Origin: Mycoplasmatota bacterium
GTDB lineage: Bacteria; Bacillota_I; Bacilli_A; Haloplasmatales; Haloplasmataceae
Assembly (NCBI GenBank): GCA_018394295.1
Contig: CP074574.1
Span: 33,904 to 97,903, forward strand
Direction: 5' to 3'
DNA length: 64,000 nt
Shown: positions 16,944-25,525 of the stretch, piece after piece
How positions within the stretch are numbered: position 1 is the stretch's first letter
Layout: each line of letters opens with the position of its first letter
Notes under the pieces: generated by a model
What the model was told of the DNA's origin: nothing
The model's input: only the letters and a program-made list of their open reading frames with translations
Database searches by the model: none
Position numbers and translations under genes: made by a program

Positions 16944-17600
16944 ATGGATAATTTAACTTTGTTTTATAGTATAATAGTAATTTTAATTCTAGGGTATCAC
17001 TGTTATACAGACCTCAAAAAGAATGAAATAACCAATTTAGGGAATGGAATACTATTAATTGTACAATTAGGGTATCTATATATATTAATGAGTAGAGAAT
17101 ATAGTATAATACACATTTTATTAATTATCTTTATGTTCATCACTATAGGATTAAATACTGTATTTGATTATACAATTATCCTTAAAAAGTTAGGAAAAAG
17201 TAATTTAGAAGATAAAATAGATACAATACTAACTACAATAATGATTGTCACAATAGCAATTACATCTTTCATAGTTTTTAAAAATAATGTAAACTATATT
17301 TCTTATTCATACTTGATCACGCCAATTCTAATGTTAATAATGACTGTTCTTCTAGTTAGATATACTAATAGTATTGGTGCTGGGGATGGGAAGTTATTAA
17401 TGATATTAGGAATCAATTTAAATTACTATGCATTTATACTAATTTATTTTGGTGCTGTTGTAATACAATTAATTATAATGATCATTGAGTTTATTTTATC
17501 AAAAGATAAAACTAATTTTAGAAAAAGACAGGTACCTTTTGCAGAATCAGTCTATCTTGCTTATTTATTATATTTTGCACTTTTCATAAGTTATATATGA
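16944..17600 (+). CDS. tadV: Prepilin peptidase (TadV/CpaA type)
   Basis: 218 residues, several membrane helices. It has the two aspartates of the aspartyl prepilin peptidase family: one in CYTDLKKNEITN near residue 24 and one in GAGDGKL near residue 147. It removes the leader of the Flp-like prepilins at the Gly site. ATG 16944 is preferred over the one 15 bases upstream because GGAGAAG sits between them. It stands alone, 10 kb from the pilus operon, with its own promoter and terminator. Confidence 0.85.
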   Translation: MDNLTLFYSIIVILILGYHCYTDLKKNEITNLGNGILLIVQLGYLYILMSREYSIIHILLIIFMFITIGLNTVFDYTIILKKLGKSNLEDKIDTILTTIMIVTIAITSFIVFKNNVNYISYSYLITPILMLIMTVLLVRYTNSIGAGDGKLLMILGINLNYYAFILIYFGAVVIQLIIMIIEFILSKDKTNFRKRQVPFAESVYLAYLLYFALFISYI

Positions 17601-17627
17601 GATAGACACTCAAAGTGTCTATCTTTT
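17601..17627 (+). terminator. Terminator of prepilin peptidase gene
   Basis: GATAGACACT / AGTGTCTATC followed by TTTT. The mini-IS inserted right behind its T run. Confidence 0.8.
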
Positions 17628-17629
17628 AT

Positions 17630-17679
17630 CCAAAAAACTAACAAGAATACTCCTACTTCTATAAGTAAGGGTAGTTCAC
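17630..17679 (+). mobile_element. Minimal IS605-derived element (50 bases)
   Basis: After target TTTAT, the element starts with a left-end-like CCAAAAAACTAACAAGAATA, runs straight into the right-end hairpin, and ends TTCAC. Start and end match the boundaries proven for the IS at 38266. It has no coding capacity and would need TnpA in trans. Confidence 0.65.
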
Positions 17680-17686
17680 TCAACTG

Positions 17687-17716
17687 GTGATACAATATAT
17701 TTGGGTGTAGTATTAT
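17687..17716 (+). promoter_or_regulatory. GGGTGTAG-spacer promoter (family A variant)
   Basis: GTGATA, 18 bases ending in TTGGGTGTAG, TATTAT. It has a one-base difference from the family A core and drives the HTH gene at 17772. Confidence 0.55.
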
Positions 17717-17771
17717 TTAAAAAATCGTGGTATGATAGTATATATAATATTGAATAAATGGAGTGGATACT

Positions 17772-18092
17772 ATGCAAAGTGATAATTTCAAAGAGTTTTC
17801 AAAGATATTAAATGATATACTGAAAATAAGTGGTTTTGACCGAAAAACATTAGAAACCATTAGTGGGATCAGTAAATCATACATTGAGAAAATACTAGAT
17901 GGAACTAGAAAGCCTACCAATATATTTATAATTCATTTTATAAGATTATTTGATAGTATTAACGTTTATCGAGATATTAAAAATTATATACTCACTTATA
18001 AAATAAATACCATTCAATGGGAAGAAGTTAATAAAGGATTACGTCATTTCTTAAAAGAAAATTCAAAGGTGTTAAACTATATTAACTGTTAA
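17772..18092 (+). CDS. XRE-like helix-turn-helix protein
   Basis: 106 residues. Residues about 15-55 (KISGFDRKTLETISGISKSYIEKILDGTRKP) fit a Cro/C1-type HTH, probably a DNA-binding regulator. ATG 17772 follows GGAGTGG. Its own promoter is a family A variant, so it is one candidate for the regulator that reads the GGGTGTGG spacer. Confidence 0.7.
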   Translation: MQSDNFKEFSKILNDILKISGFDRKTLETISGISKSYIEKILDGTRKPTNIFIIHFIRLFDSINVYRDIKNYILTYKINTIQWEEVNKGLRHFLKENSKVLNYINC

Positions 18093-18147
18093 AATTATTA
18101 TAGAATCTAGGACTGCTATGTAGTTTTTCCTCATACTGATGAAGAAT

Positions 18148-18213
18148 AAACACACCCATCATATATGGAGTGTGTTTTTATTTATTGCTTTTTTATATTG
18201 GGTGTGGTATTGT
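18148..18213 (+). promoter_or_regulatory. Terminator-promoter cassette, family A
   Basis: Terminator stem ACACACCCAT / ATGGAGTGTGT with T run (18148-18180), then TTGCTT (18185), 17 bases ending TTGGGTGTGG, and TATTGT (18208). It separates the HTH gene from the 18375-19746 genes. Confidence 0.75.
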
Positions 18214-18280
18214 ATTATTTAATAAAGTATTATATTTTAAACATTATTCTACATTTTTTTTACTTTTTTTATACATATAA

Positions 18281-18309
18281 TTGCATTTTTATACGATAAG
18301 TTGTAAAAT
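18281..18309 (+). promoter_or_regulatory. TTTATAC-spacer promoter (family B)
   Basis: TTGCAT, 17 bases starting TTTTATAC, TAAAAT, upstream of 18375. Another TTTTTATACAT copy lies 12 bases upstream of the -35 element. Confidence 0.65.
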
Positions 18310-18374
18310 GAAGTTGTAATTATTTATGGAATTAGATTGTAATGGTAATAATTTAGAAAAAGGGTGGTTAATTA

Positions 18375-18671
18375 ATGTTAAAACAAATTAATTTAGAAGT
18401 ATCTGATAATTTTAGTATTTTATTGAATAAATTATCAGATAAATATGGAATGTCCCCCAATTCCTATATAAGTCATTTATTATTAGTTCAAGATATTTTA
18501 AATACTCCCATATTGAAAATGAACACTAAATTTGATGGCACTAGAAAAAATATGTATATTCTAGCAGAACAGGTTGTTGAACTTATGAATCAACAAGCTA
18601 ACAAACATCAACTAAAAGTCAATGAATATCTTTACCAGTTACTTTTAAATGCTAATGAAGTAGCTTATTAA
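18375..18671 (+). CDS. Possible ribbon-helix-helix protein
   Basis: 98 residues with a strand-helix-helix-like N-terminus (QINLEVSDNFSILLNKLSDKYGMS, then NSYISHLLLVQ) and a similar second half (QVVELMNQQANKHQL, then NEYLYQLLLNA). This suggests two RHH-like units in one chain, which would bind DNA. It is followed by an MreB-like actin gene, which recalls ParR-ParM pairs, but gene order and actin type differ from classic par loci. Confidence 0.4.
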   Translation: MLKQINLEVSDNFSILLNKLSDKYGMSPNSYISHLLLVQDILNTPILKMNTKFDGTRKNMYILAEQVVELMNQQANKHQLKVNEYLYQLLLNANEVAY

Positions 18672-18738
18672 TTTAAAAAAGGCTTAATATAAGGCTTTTT
18701 TATGCATTATAATTTAATAATATTATGAGGTGAAAAGA

Positions 18739-19746
18739 ATGAACGGTTATAAAATTGGAATAGACTTAGGAACCAAAAATACTCTAGTCTATATAAATGG
18801 AAGAGGTATTATTTTTAACGAACCTTCAATGGTTGCATTTGATAGGGAAACAAATAAAATGATAGCCATCGGACACAAAGCCAATGATATGTTAGGAAAA
18901 GAACATGGAAAAATAAAAGTAACCAAACCTCTTGAAGGTGGAGTAATAGCTGATCTTAATGCTACGGAAGTAATTTTAGAATCTATCTTTAAAAAATTTA
19001 AGGACACAAATGTAAATCTTAAACATTCAACATTGCTGTTATGTTGTCCATCAAAAATGACGAGTTCAGAAAGAAAAGCTTTAGAAGATTTAGCTCATAA
19101 ATTAGAAATTAAAGATGTACTTATAGAAAAGGAAGTCAAAGCCGGTGCTATTGGATCAGGTATCGATATATTTATGCCCAAAGGCATTATGATTGTAGAT
19201 ATAGGTGGAGGTACTACTGATATTGGTGTTCTTTCACTTGGTGATGTAGTAGTACATGACTCAATCCGTATTGCTGGGAATTATATAGATAATGAGATTA
19301 TTAAATATATAAAATATAAATATGGTATGGAAATTGGAAAGCAAACAGCTGAAAAAATAAAAATAGGAATTGGTACACTTAAAAATGAATTAGCTGAAGA
19401 TAGAACATATACGTTTTCTGGCAAAAATAGTAATACAAATTTACCAGGTAAAATGATAATTAAACAATCTGAAATAAGAAATATTCTTTTAAAAATATTC
19501 ACTAAAATTACTAATAAGATATTAGATGTATTAAGAAAATTGCCACCGGAATTAGCTGAAGATATATTAGAGGATGGTATTATAATCAATGGTGGGGGAG
19601 CCTTAATTGATGGGGTTATTGATTATTTTGAAAATATAACAAATTTAAAATTTAGATTATCAAAAAACCCTTTGACCTCTATTGCTGAAGGAACAAAAAT
19701 TTTATTACAAAATAAAGGTGATTATAGGACAAAGCCCTTGAAATAA
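18739..19746 (+). CDS. MreB/Mbl-like bacterial actin
   Basis: 335 residues, normal MreB length. Motifs: phosphate-1 loop IGIDLGTKNT (residues 5-14), GRGIIFNEPS, phosphate-2 loop IVDIGGGTTDIGVLSLG near residue 155, and adenosine motif INGGGALIDG near residue 285. MreB forms membrane-bound filaments guiding cell-wall synthesis. A copy on a mobile element might alter shape or act in segregation. The ATG follows GAGGTG. Clearly MreB rather than ParM or AlfA by sequence. Confidence 0.9.
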   Translation: MNGYKIGIDLGTKNTLVYINGRGIIFNEPSMVAFDRETNKMIAIGHKANDMLGKEHGKIKVTKPLEGGVIADLNATEVILESIFKKFKDTNVNLKHSTLLLCCPSKMTSSERKALEDLAHKLEIKDVLIEKEVKAGAIGSGIDIFMPKGIMIVDIGGGTTDIGVLSLGDVVVHDSIRIAGNYIDNEIIKYIKYKYGMEIGKQTAEKIKIGIGTLKNELAEDRTYTFSGKNSNTNLPGKMIIKQSEIRNILLKIFTKITNKILDVLRKLPPELAEDILEDGIIINGGGALIDGVIDYFENITNLKFRLSKNPLTSIAEGTKILLQNKGDYRTKPLK

Positions 19747-19763
19747 GAAAATTGGGAACGAAG

Positions 19764-19830
19764 TATAAAGACACTTTATATAAGTGTCTTTATACATTTT
19801 ATTGCAATTTTATACTACTGATGTTAAAAT
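19764..19830 (+). promoter_or_regulatory. Terminator plus family B promoter
   Basis: Stem TATAAAGACACTT / AAGTGTCTTTATA, then TTGCAA (19802), 17 bases starting TTTTATAC, TAAAAT (19825). It drives the four-gene run 19887-22260. Confidence 0.7.
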
Positions 19831-19886
19831 TAAAAAAAGATACTTTCAGAGGAAGGGATGATATATTTGAAGGGAGAAGATTTAAA

Positions 19887-20627
19887 ATGGAACAAAAGTT
19901 AAAAGATTGCTATATTTGTGGGTACCAAGATATTAAATATCTTAATGGTAGACCAGTAAGCTGTCCGTTTTGCGGAACATATTTTGACTACGATAACAAT
20001 AAAAATCTAGGTAACATTTCAGAGTTAAAACATGGTAAGATGATCTTAAAACCTATACTAAAAAGAGATAACAAAAGATATTTAAAGTTAAATGGAAAAA
20101 CATTAAAAAACTATACAAAAGAACAACTAGAAGAGTTGCGAACTGATATGTCATTAATTAGAAGTAAATACATGGAATTTAAAAATGGAAAAATACCTTA
20201 TTATCTTTTTGCAGAGTTTATAAAAAATAATTACGACCAGTACAAAATTAATCTTGATGAATGGTCACTTAATTTTTCTTGTGATGAACACGAAGAAAGG
20301 TTTATGTTATGTGCCGATAAATTCAAGTATAAACCTAATCAGCCTTATCATATAGCTTTTTATTATATTCTTACAAGTAATTTTGAACTATATGAATATA
20401 CGGATAGAATTTATACGAATGGTGAACTCAATCTAGAGAATATCAACAACATTCTTAATAAAATTAATAAATCCTATGGTTGTATGTTGAAGGTAGCTAT
20501 TAAATTGTTTAATGATTCCAACTTTGAAGATTATGATTTTCTATCTGACTTTGACTTATTAGATAGTTTTAACAAAAAGATAATTCTTGAAGCTATTAAA
20601 ATACGATACAACATAGATAGGAGATAG
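19887..20627 (+). CDS. Zinc-ribbon protein of unknown function
   Basis: 246 residues. N-terminal four-cysteine site CYICGYQ...CPFCGTYF (residues 8-33), then a helical region. No further family recognised. ATG 19887 is chosen because AGGGAGAAG precedes it; upstream starts have no ribosome site. First gene of a run with 20633, 20852 and 21895. Confidence 0.65.
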   Translation: MEQKLKDCYICGYQDIKYLNGRPVSCPFCGTYFDYDNNKNLGNISELKHGKMILKPILKRDNKRYLKLNGKTLKNYTKEQLEELRTDMSLIRSKYMEFKNGKIPYYLFAEFIKNNYDQYKINLDEWSLNFSCDEHEERFMLCADKFKYKPNQPYHIAFYYILTSNFELYEYTDRIYTNGELNLENINNILNKINKSYGCMLKVAIKLFNDSNFEDYDFLSDFDLLDSFNKKIILEAIKIRYNIDRR

Positions 20628-20632
20628 CGGAA

Positions 20633-20839
20633 ATGAAACATCAAACAAAAGGTGTTGTGATTTTTAATAAAAAGAAAAAGAAATTTGTTAATATTACAGC
20701 TGATAAAAAAATAAATGAAGTAGATAATTTTAGTGAAACAATTGCTTATTTTAAGGATGATCCAGATTTAGAAGAAGTGCTAAAAAATGAGGATTTAGAA
20801 ACATGGGATATAGTTACCACAAGAGAAACTGTTTATTAA
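20633..20839 (+). CDS. Hypothetical 68-residue acidic protein
   Basis: Begins six bases after the preceding gene. Basic N-terminal half (KKKKKF), acidic second half (DDPDLEEVLKNEDLE). No family recognised. Confidence 0.6.
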   Translation: MKHQTKGVVIFNKKKKKFVNITADKKINEVDNFSETIAYFKDDPDLEEVLKNEDLETWDIVTTRETVY

Positions 20840-20851
20840 ATAGGGGGTAAT

Positions 20852-21889
20852 ATGGAACGTTTAGATAGATTCCTGTATGCTATTAAAGATAATAAAATAG
20901 TTTATATTGATGATGTAGAGAATGGTTTAAAATGTAATTGCATTTGTCCAGTATGCAAAAAATCATTAGAAGCTTGTCATGGCGAAAAAAATAAACATTA
21001 TTTTAGACACCATAACTCTTCTAATCTATGTCCTAATTATAAAGAAGTTGTTTTATTAAAACTAGCTTGTGAAATTCTAGAAAAAACTAAACAAATATAT
21101 ATACCTGGTGTTACAGAAAATTTACAAAAATGTAGAAAACCAATTTCATATATTAATGAACAAATAATAAAATTTGATAACATATATTTTAATAAACTTA
21201 TTAATAAAAAAATCAAATGTGATATATTAGGAAAAATCGGAAGCAGTTACATTAATATTGAAATAAAAATCAATCAAAGCATTGATGAAAATAAATTAAG
21301 AACTTTAAAACAATTAAAAATAAATACCTTAGAAATTGATCTATTTACTTTTTTTAATGATATATGGAATTATGATATTAGAAATACATTAATTAATACT
21401 ATTAAAACTACAAGTAAATTAAAAAAATGGAGAGTTTTTATTCCTACAAAAAATATGTTTATAAATGCCTATTCTTCTTTAGAAAAACAAATGGATATCC
21501 AGGATAAAAATTATCAGAATATAATTAAGTTATTAAAATTTAAATTACAACTTCACGAAAATTTATTAAAAACAAATGAGATACATCATAATAAAGTTGG
21601 TAATTGCATAGTTTGTGGTTCTGATGTAGTGGAGAATGATGATAACAAGTTGTATCTTTGTATAAATAAAGATTGTATGGTATCAATTCCTAAATTTATA
21701 TATGGTGTTCCGATCACTAAAGAACTTTTGAATGAATTGCTGTTAGGTAAACAAACTAAATTAATTAAGGGATTAAATATAGCTGGAAAAGAAATTGAAG
21801 GAAAATTGTTTTATAATCGTATTAACCATATTTTAGAAATTGTAGAACGTAAAAATGATTCATTGTTATTGACACCAAAAAGGAGCTGA
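20852..21889 (+). CDS. CoiA-like nuclease-family protein
   Basis: 345 residues. The N-terminus CPVCKKSLEACHGEKNKHYFRHH matches the Cys/His start of CoiA-like proteins, followed by a restriction-endonuclease-like core (KCDILGKIGSSYINIEIKIN, with D and ExK). A late CxxC...C site (CIVCGS...CINKDC) and KGLNIAGKEIEGKLFYN resemble a topoisomerase-type zinc/C-terminal repeat. CoiA acts in processing incoming DNA during competence; here a role on single-stranded plasmid DNA is an inference. Confidence 0.65.
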   Translation: MERLDRFLYAIKDNKIVYIDDVENGLKCNCICPVCKKSLEACHGEKNKHYFRHHNSSNLCPNYKEVVLLKLACEILEKTKQIYIPGVTENLQKCRKPISYINEQIIKFDNIYFNKLINKKIKCDILGKIGSSYINIEIKINQSIDENKLRTLKQLKINTLEIDLFTFFNDIWNYDIRNTLINTIKTTSKLKKWRVFIPTKNMFINAYSSLEKQMDIQDKNYQNIIKLLKFKLQLHENLLKTNEIHHNKVGNCIVCGSDVVENDDNKLYLCINKDCMVSIPKFIYGVPITKELLNELLLGKQTKLIKGLNIAGKEIEGKLFYNRINHILEIVERKNDSLLLTPKRS

Positions 21890-21894
21890 ATTAA

Positions 21895-22260
21895 ATGGTA
21901 AAGACACCAATAATTTTAAGTCAAGTAATAATTAGGGATAATATTAAAGAAAACAATTTATATGAAATTTATGAAAACAGCACAGCCGGTAAGCCAATAA
22001 AAACACTATCCTATGAAGAAATGAAACATCAATATCCGGAACTTTTGAGTGATGAAGAGCAAGACAGAATGGCTTGTTTAAAAACGTTAAAACAAAGCGG
22101 ATATATACCGGCAACAAAAGAAGATGAAGATAAAATCGTAGAATTGATGATAAATGATGTGGACTACACAATTGATAATGAAAATGGACATGTTTTAGAC
22201 GAAAACGGTAAGCATTTAGCTAATGTTTATTTTTATCCAAAACAACAACTAGAACTATAA
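21895..22260 (+). CDS. Hypothetical protein ending in QQLEL
   Basis: 121 residues behind AAAGGAGCTG, six bases after the CoiA-like gene. Acidic; the middle (YEEMKHQYPELLSDEEQDRMACLKTLKQSGYIPAT) is helical. The C-terminus QQLEL matches the shared tail motif and resembles a sliding-clamp-binding peptide. Function unknown. Confidence 0.6.
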   Translation: MVKTPIILSQVIIRDNIKENNLYEIYENSTAGKPIKTLSYEEMKHQYPELLSDEEQDRMACLKTLKQSGYIPATKEDEDKIVELMINDVDYTIDNENGHVLDENGKHLANVYFYPKQQLEL

Positions 22261-22283
22261 ACGTTTTACATAATAATAATAAT

Positions 22284-22313
22284 AAAAGAGACTAATTTTG
22301 TTAGTCTTTTTTT
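22284..22313 (+). terminator. Intrinsic terminator
   Basis: AGACTAA / TTAGTCT followed by a T run. Confidence 0.75.
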
Positions 22314-22333
22314 ATTATTCTTTATACATTTTA

Positions 22334-22362
22334 TTGCAAATTTATACATAAAATGTTAATAT
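22334..22362 (+). promoter_or_regulatory. TTTATAC-spacer promoter (family B)
   Basis: TTGCAA, 17 bases starting ATTTATACAT, TAATAT. A second TTTATACAT lies directly upstream of the -35 element. Confidence 0.6.
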
Positions 22363-22456
22363 TATAATATATGAGTAAATACAAGAGTTTATTGTAAGTC
22401 TATAAAAATATTAAAACAAATTTGTATTAATTTGTAATGAGAAAGTTGGTGTTAGT

Positions 22457-22723
22457 GTGAATCAAGAAGTGATTGATACCATATGGCATTCAGATTTTAG
22501 GAATGATGAATATATGATATTATCCGATTATTACAATGGGTTCAGAATGTATCTAAAAAAATATAAAAAAGGATATAAGTTTTATGTATCAATAAGAAGA
22601 CAAAAAAAGCATGGAATTGATAATAAGTTGATACATGAATCACCTGTGGCTTATTTCAATCATTGTAGCTTAAATGAAGCAAAAATTAAGGGCATAGAAC
22701 ATTTTCAATGGATGATAAGTTGA
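22457..22723 (+). CDS. Hypothetical basic 88-residue protein
   Basis: GTG start. Tyr- and Lys-rich (YNGFRMYLKKYKKGYKFYVSIRRQKKHG). No family recognised. First of three closely spaced small genes. Confidence 0.5.
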   Translation: MNQEVIDTIWHSDFRNDEYMILSDYYNGFRMYLKKYKKGYKFYVSIRRQKKHGIDNKLIHESPVAYFNHCSLNEAKIKGIEHFQWMIS

Positions 22724-22763
22724 TTCATATTACAATTAAAACTAAATATAAGGGGGAAAATAT

Positions 22764-23201
22764 ATGTCTGAAGAGAATAAAGATATTAGATTTATATTTC
22801 ATGCTTTCGTACATGATACTAACAAAATATATCCAGTGATAAATATTAATTATCAACAACAAATTGTATCTTGTATATATGAAAATAATGTAAAGGATTA
22901 TCCTTTTAGTAATGTTGATTTGCTACTTTCTACTAGATGTAATGATAATAATGAAAAAGAAATTATTGAGGGTACTGTTGTTAGATCATTATATTCTAAT
23001 ACTAAAATGTTAATTTGTTTTGGAGAATATACTGCTTATTGTCCAGTTGATGAACAATGGATGACGAATATCGGATTTTATGCATTGGATGAAAATGGAA
23101 ATGAAATGCCTTTAGGTCCTATAAATGATTGGGCTGAAGTCTTAGGGCATTCTCTTGTAGATAAATCATTCCACCAAACAAATATACCAGGTGAAATATA
23201 A
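22764..23201 (+). CDS. Hypothetical protein, possibly YopX-like
   Basis: 145 residues behind AAGGGGG. The segment GFYALDENGNEMPLGPINDWAEVLGHSLVDK recalls the end of YopX-type phage proteins, but the match is weak. Stop and next start overlap (ATAATGA), so it is translationally coupled to 23201. Confidence 0.5.
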   Translation: MSEENKDIRFIFHAFVHDTNKIYPVININYQQQIVSCIYENNVKDYPFSNVDLLLSTRCNDNNEKEIIEGTVVRSLYSNTKMLICFGEYTAYCPVDEQWMTNIGFYALDENGNEMPLGPINDWAEVLGHSLVDKSFHQTNIPGEI

Positions 23202-23413
23202 TGAGTAAATATCAAAATAAAAGAAAGAGGAATAAAAGAGTATCCAGGGTGATAATCGGTAACGATGGTGTTCCAGACTATATATCTGATTCTAGGATAG
23301 TACATAATGTTTCTTATAAAATAGCCGGTATTGTAGGTCATAATTCTTCATCATCGGTTCTGTCTATTTTTTATTGGACTATTAGAACAGTTTTAGTTCT
23401 TTTGATCTATTGA
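23201..23413 (+). CDS. Small membrane protein with possible UGA read-through extension
   Basis: 70 residues: a very basic start (KRKRNKRVSR) and a hydrophobic C-terminus (FYWTIRTVLVLLIY). The stop is TGA followed by C, a leaky context, and the frame stays open for 24 more mostly hydrophobic residues to 23488. Either a recent nonsense mutation or read-through. Function unknown. Confidence 0.5.
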   Translation: MSKYQNKRKRNKRVSRVIIGNDGVPDYISDSRIVHNVSYKIAGIVGHNSSSSVLSIFYWTIRTVLVLLIY

Positions 23414-23523
23414 CCAATAAGAATTATACTTAAAGCTTTAGCAATACCTATATTCATAATTAAGATTATAATTGCTTTATTCAAATAAAATATCTTATTA
23501 CATTATAAAAGGAGTTGTTCGAT

Positions 23524-23838
23524 ATGATGAATTCTACAAAAAGTATACAAATGCATGGTGGATTCTATAAAGAACTACCAAATGTTGTAATAATCGATGG
23601 ATTAGAATATACAAAATCAAACAGTAGATTAAGATATAATGCTGAATACCATGAAAATTACAAAAATCATTGGACTACTGAAGAACTATGTTATATGTGT
23701 TCTATGTGGGATAGTAGAAAAAAAGCTGATATAGCCCTTGCATTGGGAAGAACTCATGGTTCAGTATTAACTATGGCCTATCAATTGAGAAAAAAAGGTA
23801 AGTTTGAATATTATAAAAAATTAGGGAAGCAAATGTAA
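23524..23838 (+). CDS. Myb/SANT-like helix-turn-helix protein
   Basis: 104 residues. Residues about 48-95 (NHWTTEELCYMCSMW, then ADIALALGRTHGSVLTMAYQLRKKG) match the SANT-like HTH common in phage and plasmid proteins. It is likely DNA-binding. ATG 23524 follows AAAGGAG. Confidence 0.6.
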   Translation: MMNSTKSIQMHGGFYKELPNVVIIDGLEYTKSNSRLRYNAEYHENYKNHWTTEELCYMCSMWDSRKKADIALALGRTHGSVLTMAYQLRKKGKFEYYKKLGKQM

Positions 23839-24021
23839 TACATATTGTAAGTTTTAAATAAAGTTTGAACAGAATTTGATTTTGAGATGAGTTTTAAAAG
23901 ATATTGGGTAAAAAAATTATAAAATAATTTAAATAAAACCTACATTTATTATTACTTGTTTTATAAAAAAGTTTAAACAAAAATGTTGAGGTGACAATAA
24001 AATTGTTAGGGGAGCGAAAGA
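23839..24021 (+). other. Gap without recognised gene
   Basis: AT-rich stretch without a convincing open frame, hairpin or promoter match. Confidence 0.4.
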
Positions 24022-24354
24022 ATGAAAGACATACTTAAAATAAAAAATGTCAAAGCACGTAAAGAACACATTTGTAGTTGGTGCGGTGGTGTTATTAACA
24101 AAGGTGAATTTTATGAAAATAGTACAGTTGTAAATGATGGTAGTTTTTATATATGGAAAGCACATTTAAAATGCAATGAGTTAACACATAAACTTGACAT
24201 GTGGGATTGTGATGATGGCGATGGACTAACAAGTGATGATTTTGGTAATTGTGTATTGGAATTTTTATATAGAGAATTAAACGATGAAGAATATGAGAAA
24301 ATTACTGAAAAAGATTTAGATGAAGTTATTGATATTGTATTGCAAATGTTATGA
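24022..24354 (+). CDS. Phage-type zinc-binding protein
   Basis: 110 residues. CSWCGGVINKGEFYEN and a later HLKCNEL give a CxxC...HxxC site, followed by an acidic tail. Proteins of this pattern are common in phages and plasmids, function unknown. RBS AGGGGAGCG. Confidence 0.6.
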   Translation: MKDILKIKNVKARKEHICSWCGGVINKGEFYENSTVVNDGSFYIWKAHLKCNELTHKLDMWDCDDGDGLTSDDFGNCVLEFLYRELNDEEYEKITEKDLDEVIDIVLQML

Positions 24355-24399
24355 GAGTGAGCTGTAGATTTATAAAAAGTTTAATCTTTTTTATAAAAA

Positions 24400-24660
24400 T
24401 CTAAACTTTTTTATAAACTTACACATATCCCAGCATAAAAAATATCCTTCAAAAACGATTAAAGGAATCTGAACATGAGATTTAATTACTCCTCTCTCAA
24501 AAACGATTGTCTTTGAGATAATTTATAAGCTATTGAAAAATAGCTTTTTTTTACACTAAAATATTATCAAAACTTATCTCAAAATCAAGTTATCATTATT
24601 TACTAACTTTAAGGTTTTTGATATAATTAATATATAGAAAAAAATGTCCTAAGTGTAGAT
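24400..24660. promoter_or_regulatory. Repeat-rich region before resolvase, candidate res site
   Basis: Contains two TCAAAAACGATT copies (24452-24463 and 24498-24509), TCTCAAA/TTTGAGA (24495-24518), another TTATCTCAAAATCAAG near 24574, and terminator AGCTATT/AATAGCT with eight T at 24528-24552. Inverted copies of TCTCAAA placed before a serine resolvase gene resemble recombination subsites. TTTTTGATATAATT near 24617 may hold a -10 element. Confidence 0.35.
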
Positions 24661-24687
24661 TAGAAAAAATATGTGGAGGAGGATAAT

Positions 24688-24966
24688 ATGAAAAAAACTA
24701 TAGCTCAAAATATGGCTGATTTGATGAAAAAGAAAAAGGTGAGGATTGTATGGCTTGGTGATCCGGACTTAGTTGGAGAATGTGCTAAGATATCAAATAT
24801 GAAAAAAGACCATCCATTAAAACTCATATATAGGGTGCTAAATGCTTTGGATAAATCACCATTATTTTCCAAAGGTTATATCTATTCTGACCATGAAGGT
24901 AGAAACATAAAATATCGTTCTTTTAAATTATTAAATAATGAAACAATTGAAAAGAGATGTGAGTAA
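24688..24966 (+). CDS. Hypothetical 92-residue basic protein
   Basis: ATG 24688 follows GGAGGAGG. Basic N-terminal half; no family recognised. It ends three bases before the resolvase gene and is probably co-transcribed with it. Confidence 0.55.
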   Translation: MKKTIAQNMADLMKKKKVRIVWLGDPDLVGECAKISNMKKDHPLKLIYRVLNALDKSPLFSKGYIYSDHEGRNIKYRSFKLLNNETIEKRCE

Positions 24967-24968
24967 AT

Positions 24969-25520
24969 ATGATTTTTGGATATGCTAGAGTCAGTACAAC
25001 TGAACAAAAATTAGATAGACAAATAGATTTGCTTACCAACTATGGAACAGAAAAAATATTTACTGAAAAGATTACCGGTAAAAATATGGAGAGAAAAGAA
25101 TTAAATCGTTTGATAGATCAATTAAGACCAGGTGATTCTATTGTGGTTGAAAGTTTATCTAGGCTAGGAAGAAGTACAAAAGATTTACTTTTTTTAATCG
25201 ACAAATTTAATGAACTAAAAGTAAACTTTATAAGTTTAAAGGAACAGATAGATACAACTACTCCTACTGGAAAACTAATATTTCATATTTTTGCTTCAAT
25301 ATCTGAATTTGAAAGAGAATTAATTTCAGAGAGAGTTCGTTCCGGTTTGGCTTCAGCAAGAGTTAGGGGTAGAGTCGGTGGTAGGCCGAAAAAAAAACAA
25401 AAATTAATTAATATGGCCATAAGCCTTTATGAATCAAAAAAACATACATTAAAGGAAATCCACGAACAGACTGGTGTAAGTCCAGCTACATTATACCGAT
25501 ATTTAAATAAAGGAGATTAA
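24969..25520 (+). CDS. Serine recombinase, resolvase/invertase family
   Basis: 183 residues. N-terminal catalytic domain GYARVSTTEQ with Ser at residue 9, ESLSRLGRS with the arginines of the active site, the long E helix (ASISEFERELISERVRSGLA), and a C-terminal Hin-type HTH (TLKEIHEQTGVSPATLYRYL). It could resolve plasmid multimers or invert a segment. Full length and apparently intact. Upstream repeats may be its target. Confidence 0.95.
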   Translation: MIFGYARVSTTEQKLDRQIDLLTNYGTEKIFTEKITGKNMERKELNRLIDQLRPGDSIVVESLSRLGRSTKDLLFLIDKFNELKVNFISLKEQIDTTTPTGKLIFHIFASISEFERELISERVRSGLASARVRGRVGGRPKKKQKLINMAISLYESKKHTLKEIHEQTGVSPATLYRYLNKGD

Positions 25521-25525
25521 TTTAA

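Noticed and set aside
18281..19746. Classical ParM-ParR partition locus
   Set aside because: The actin has MreB-specific sequence, gene order is reversed and no iterated centromere is seen upstream.
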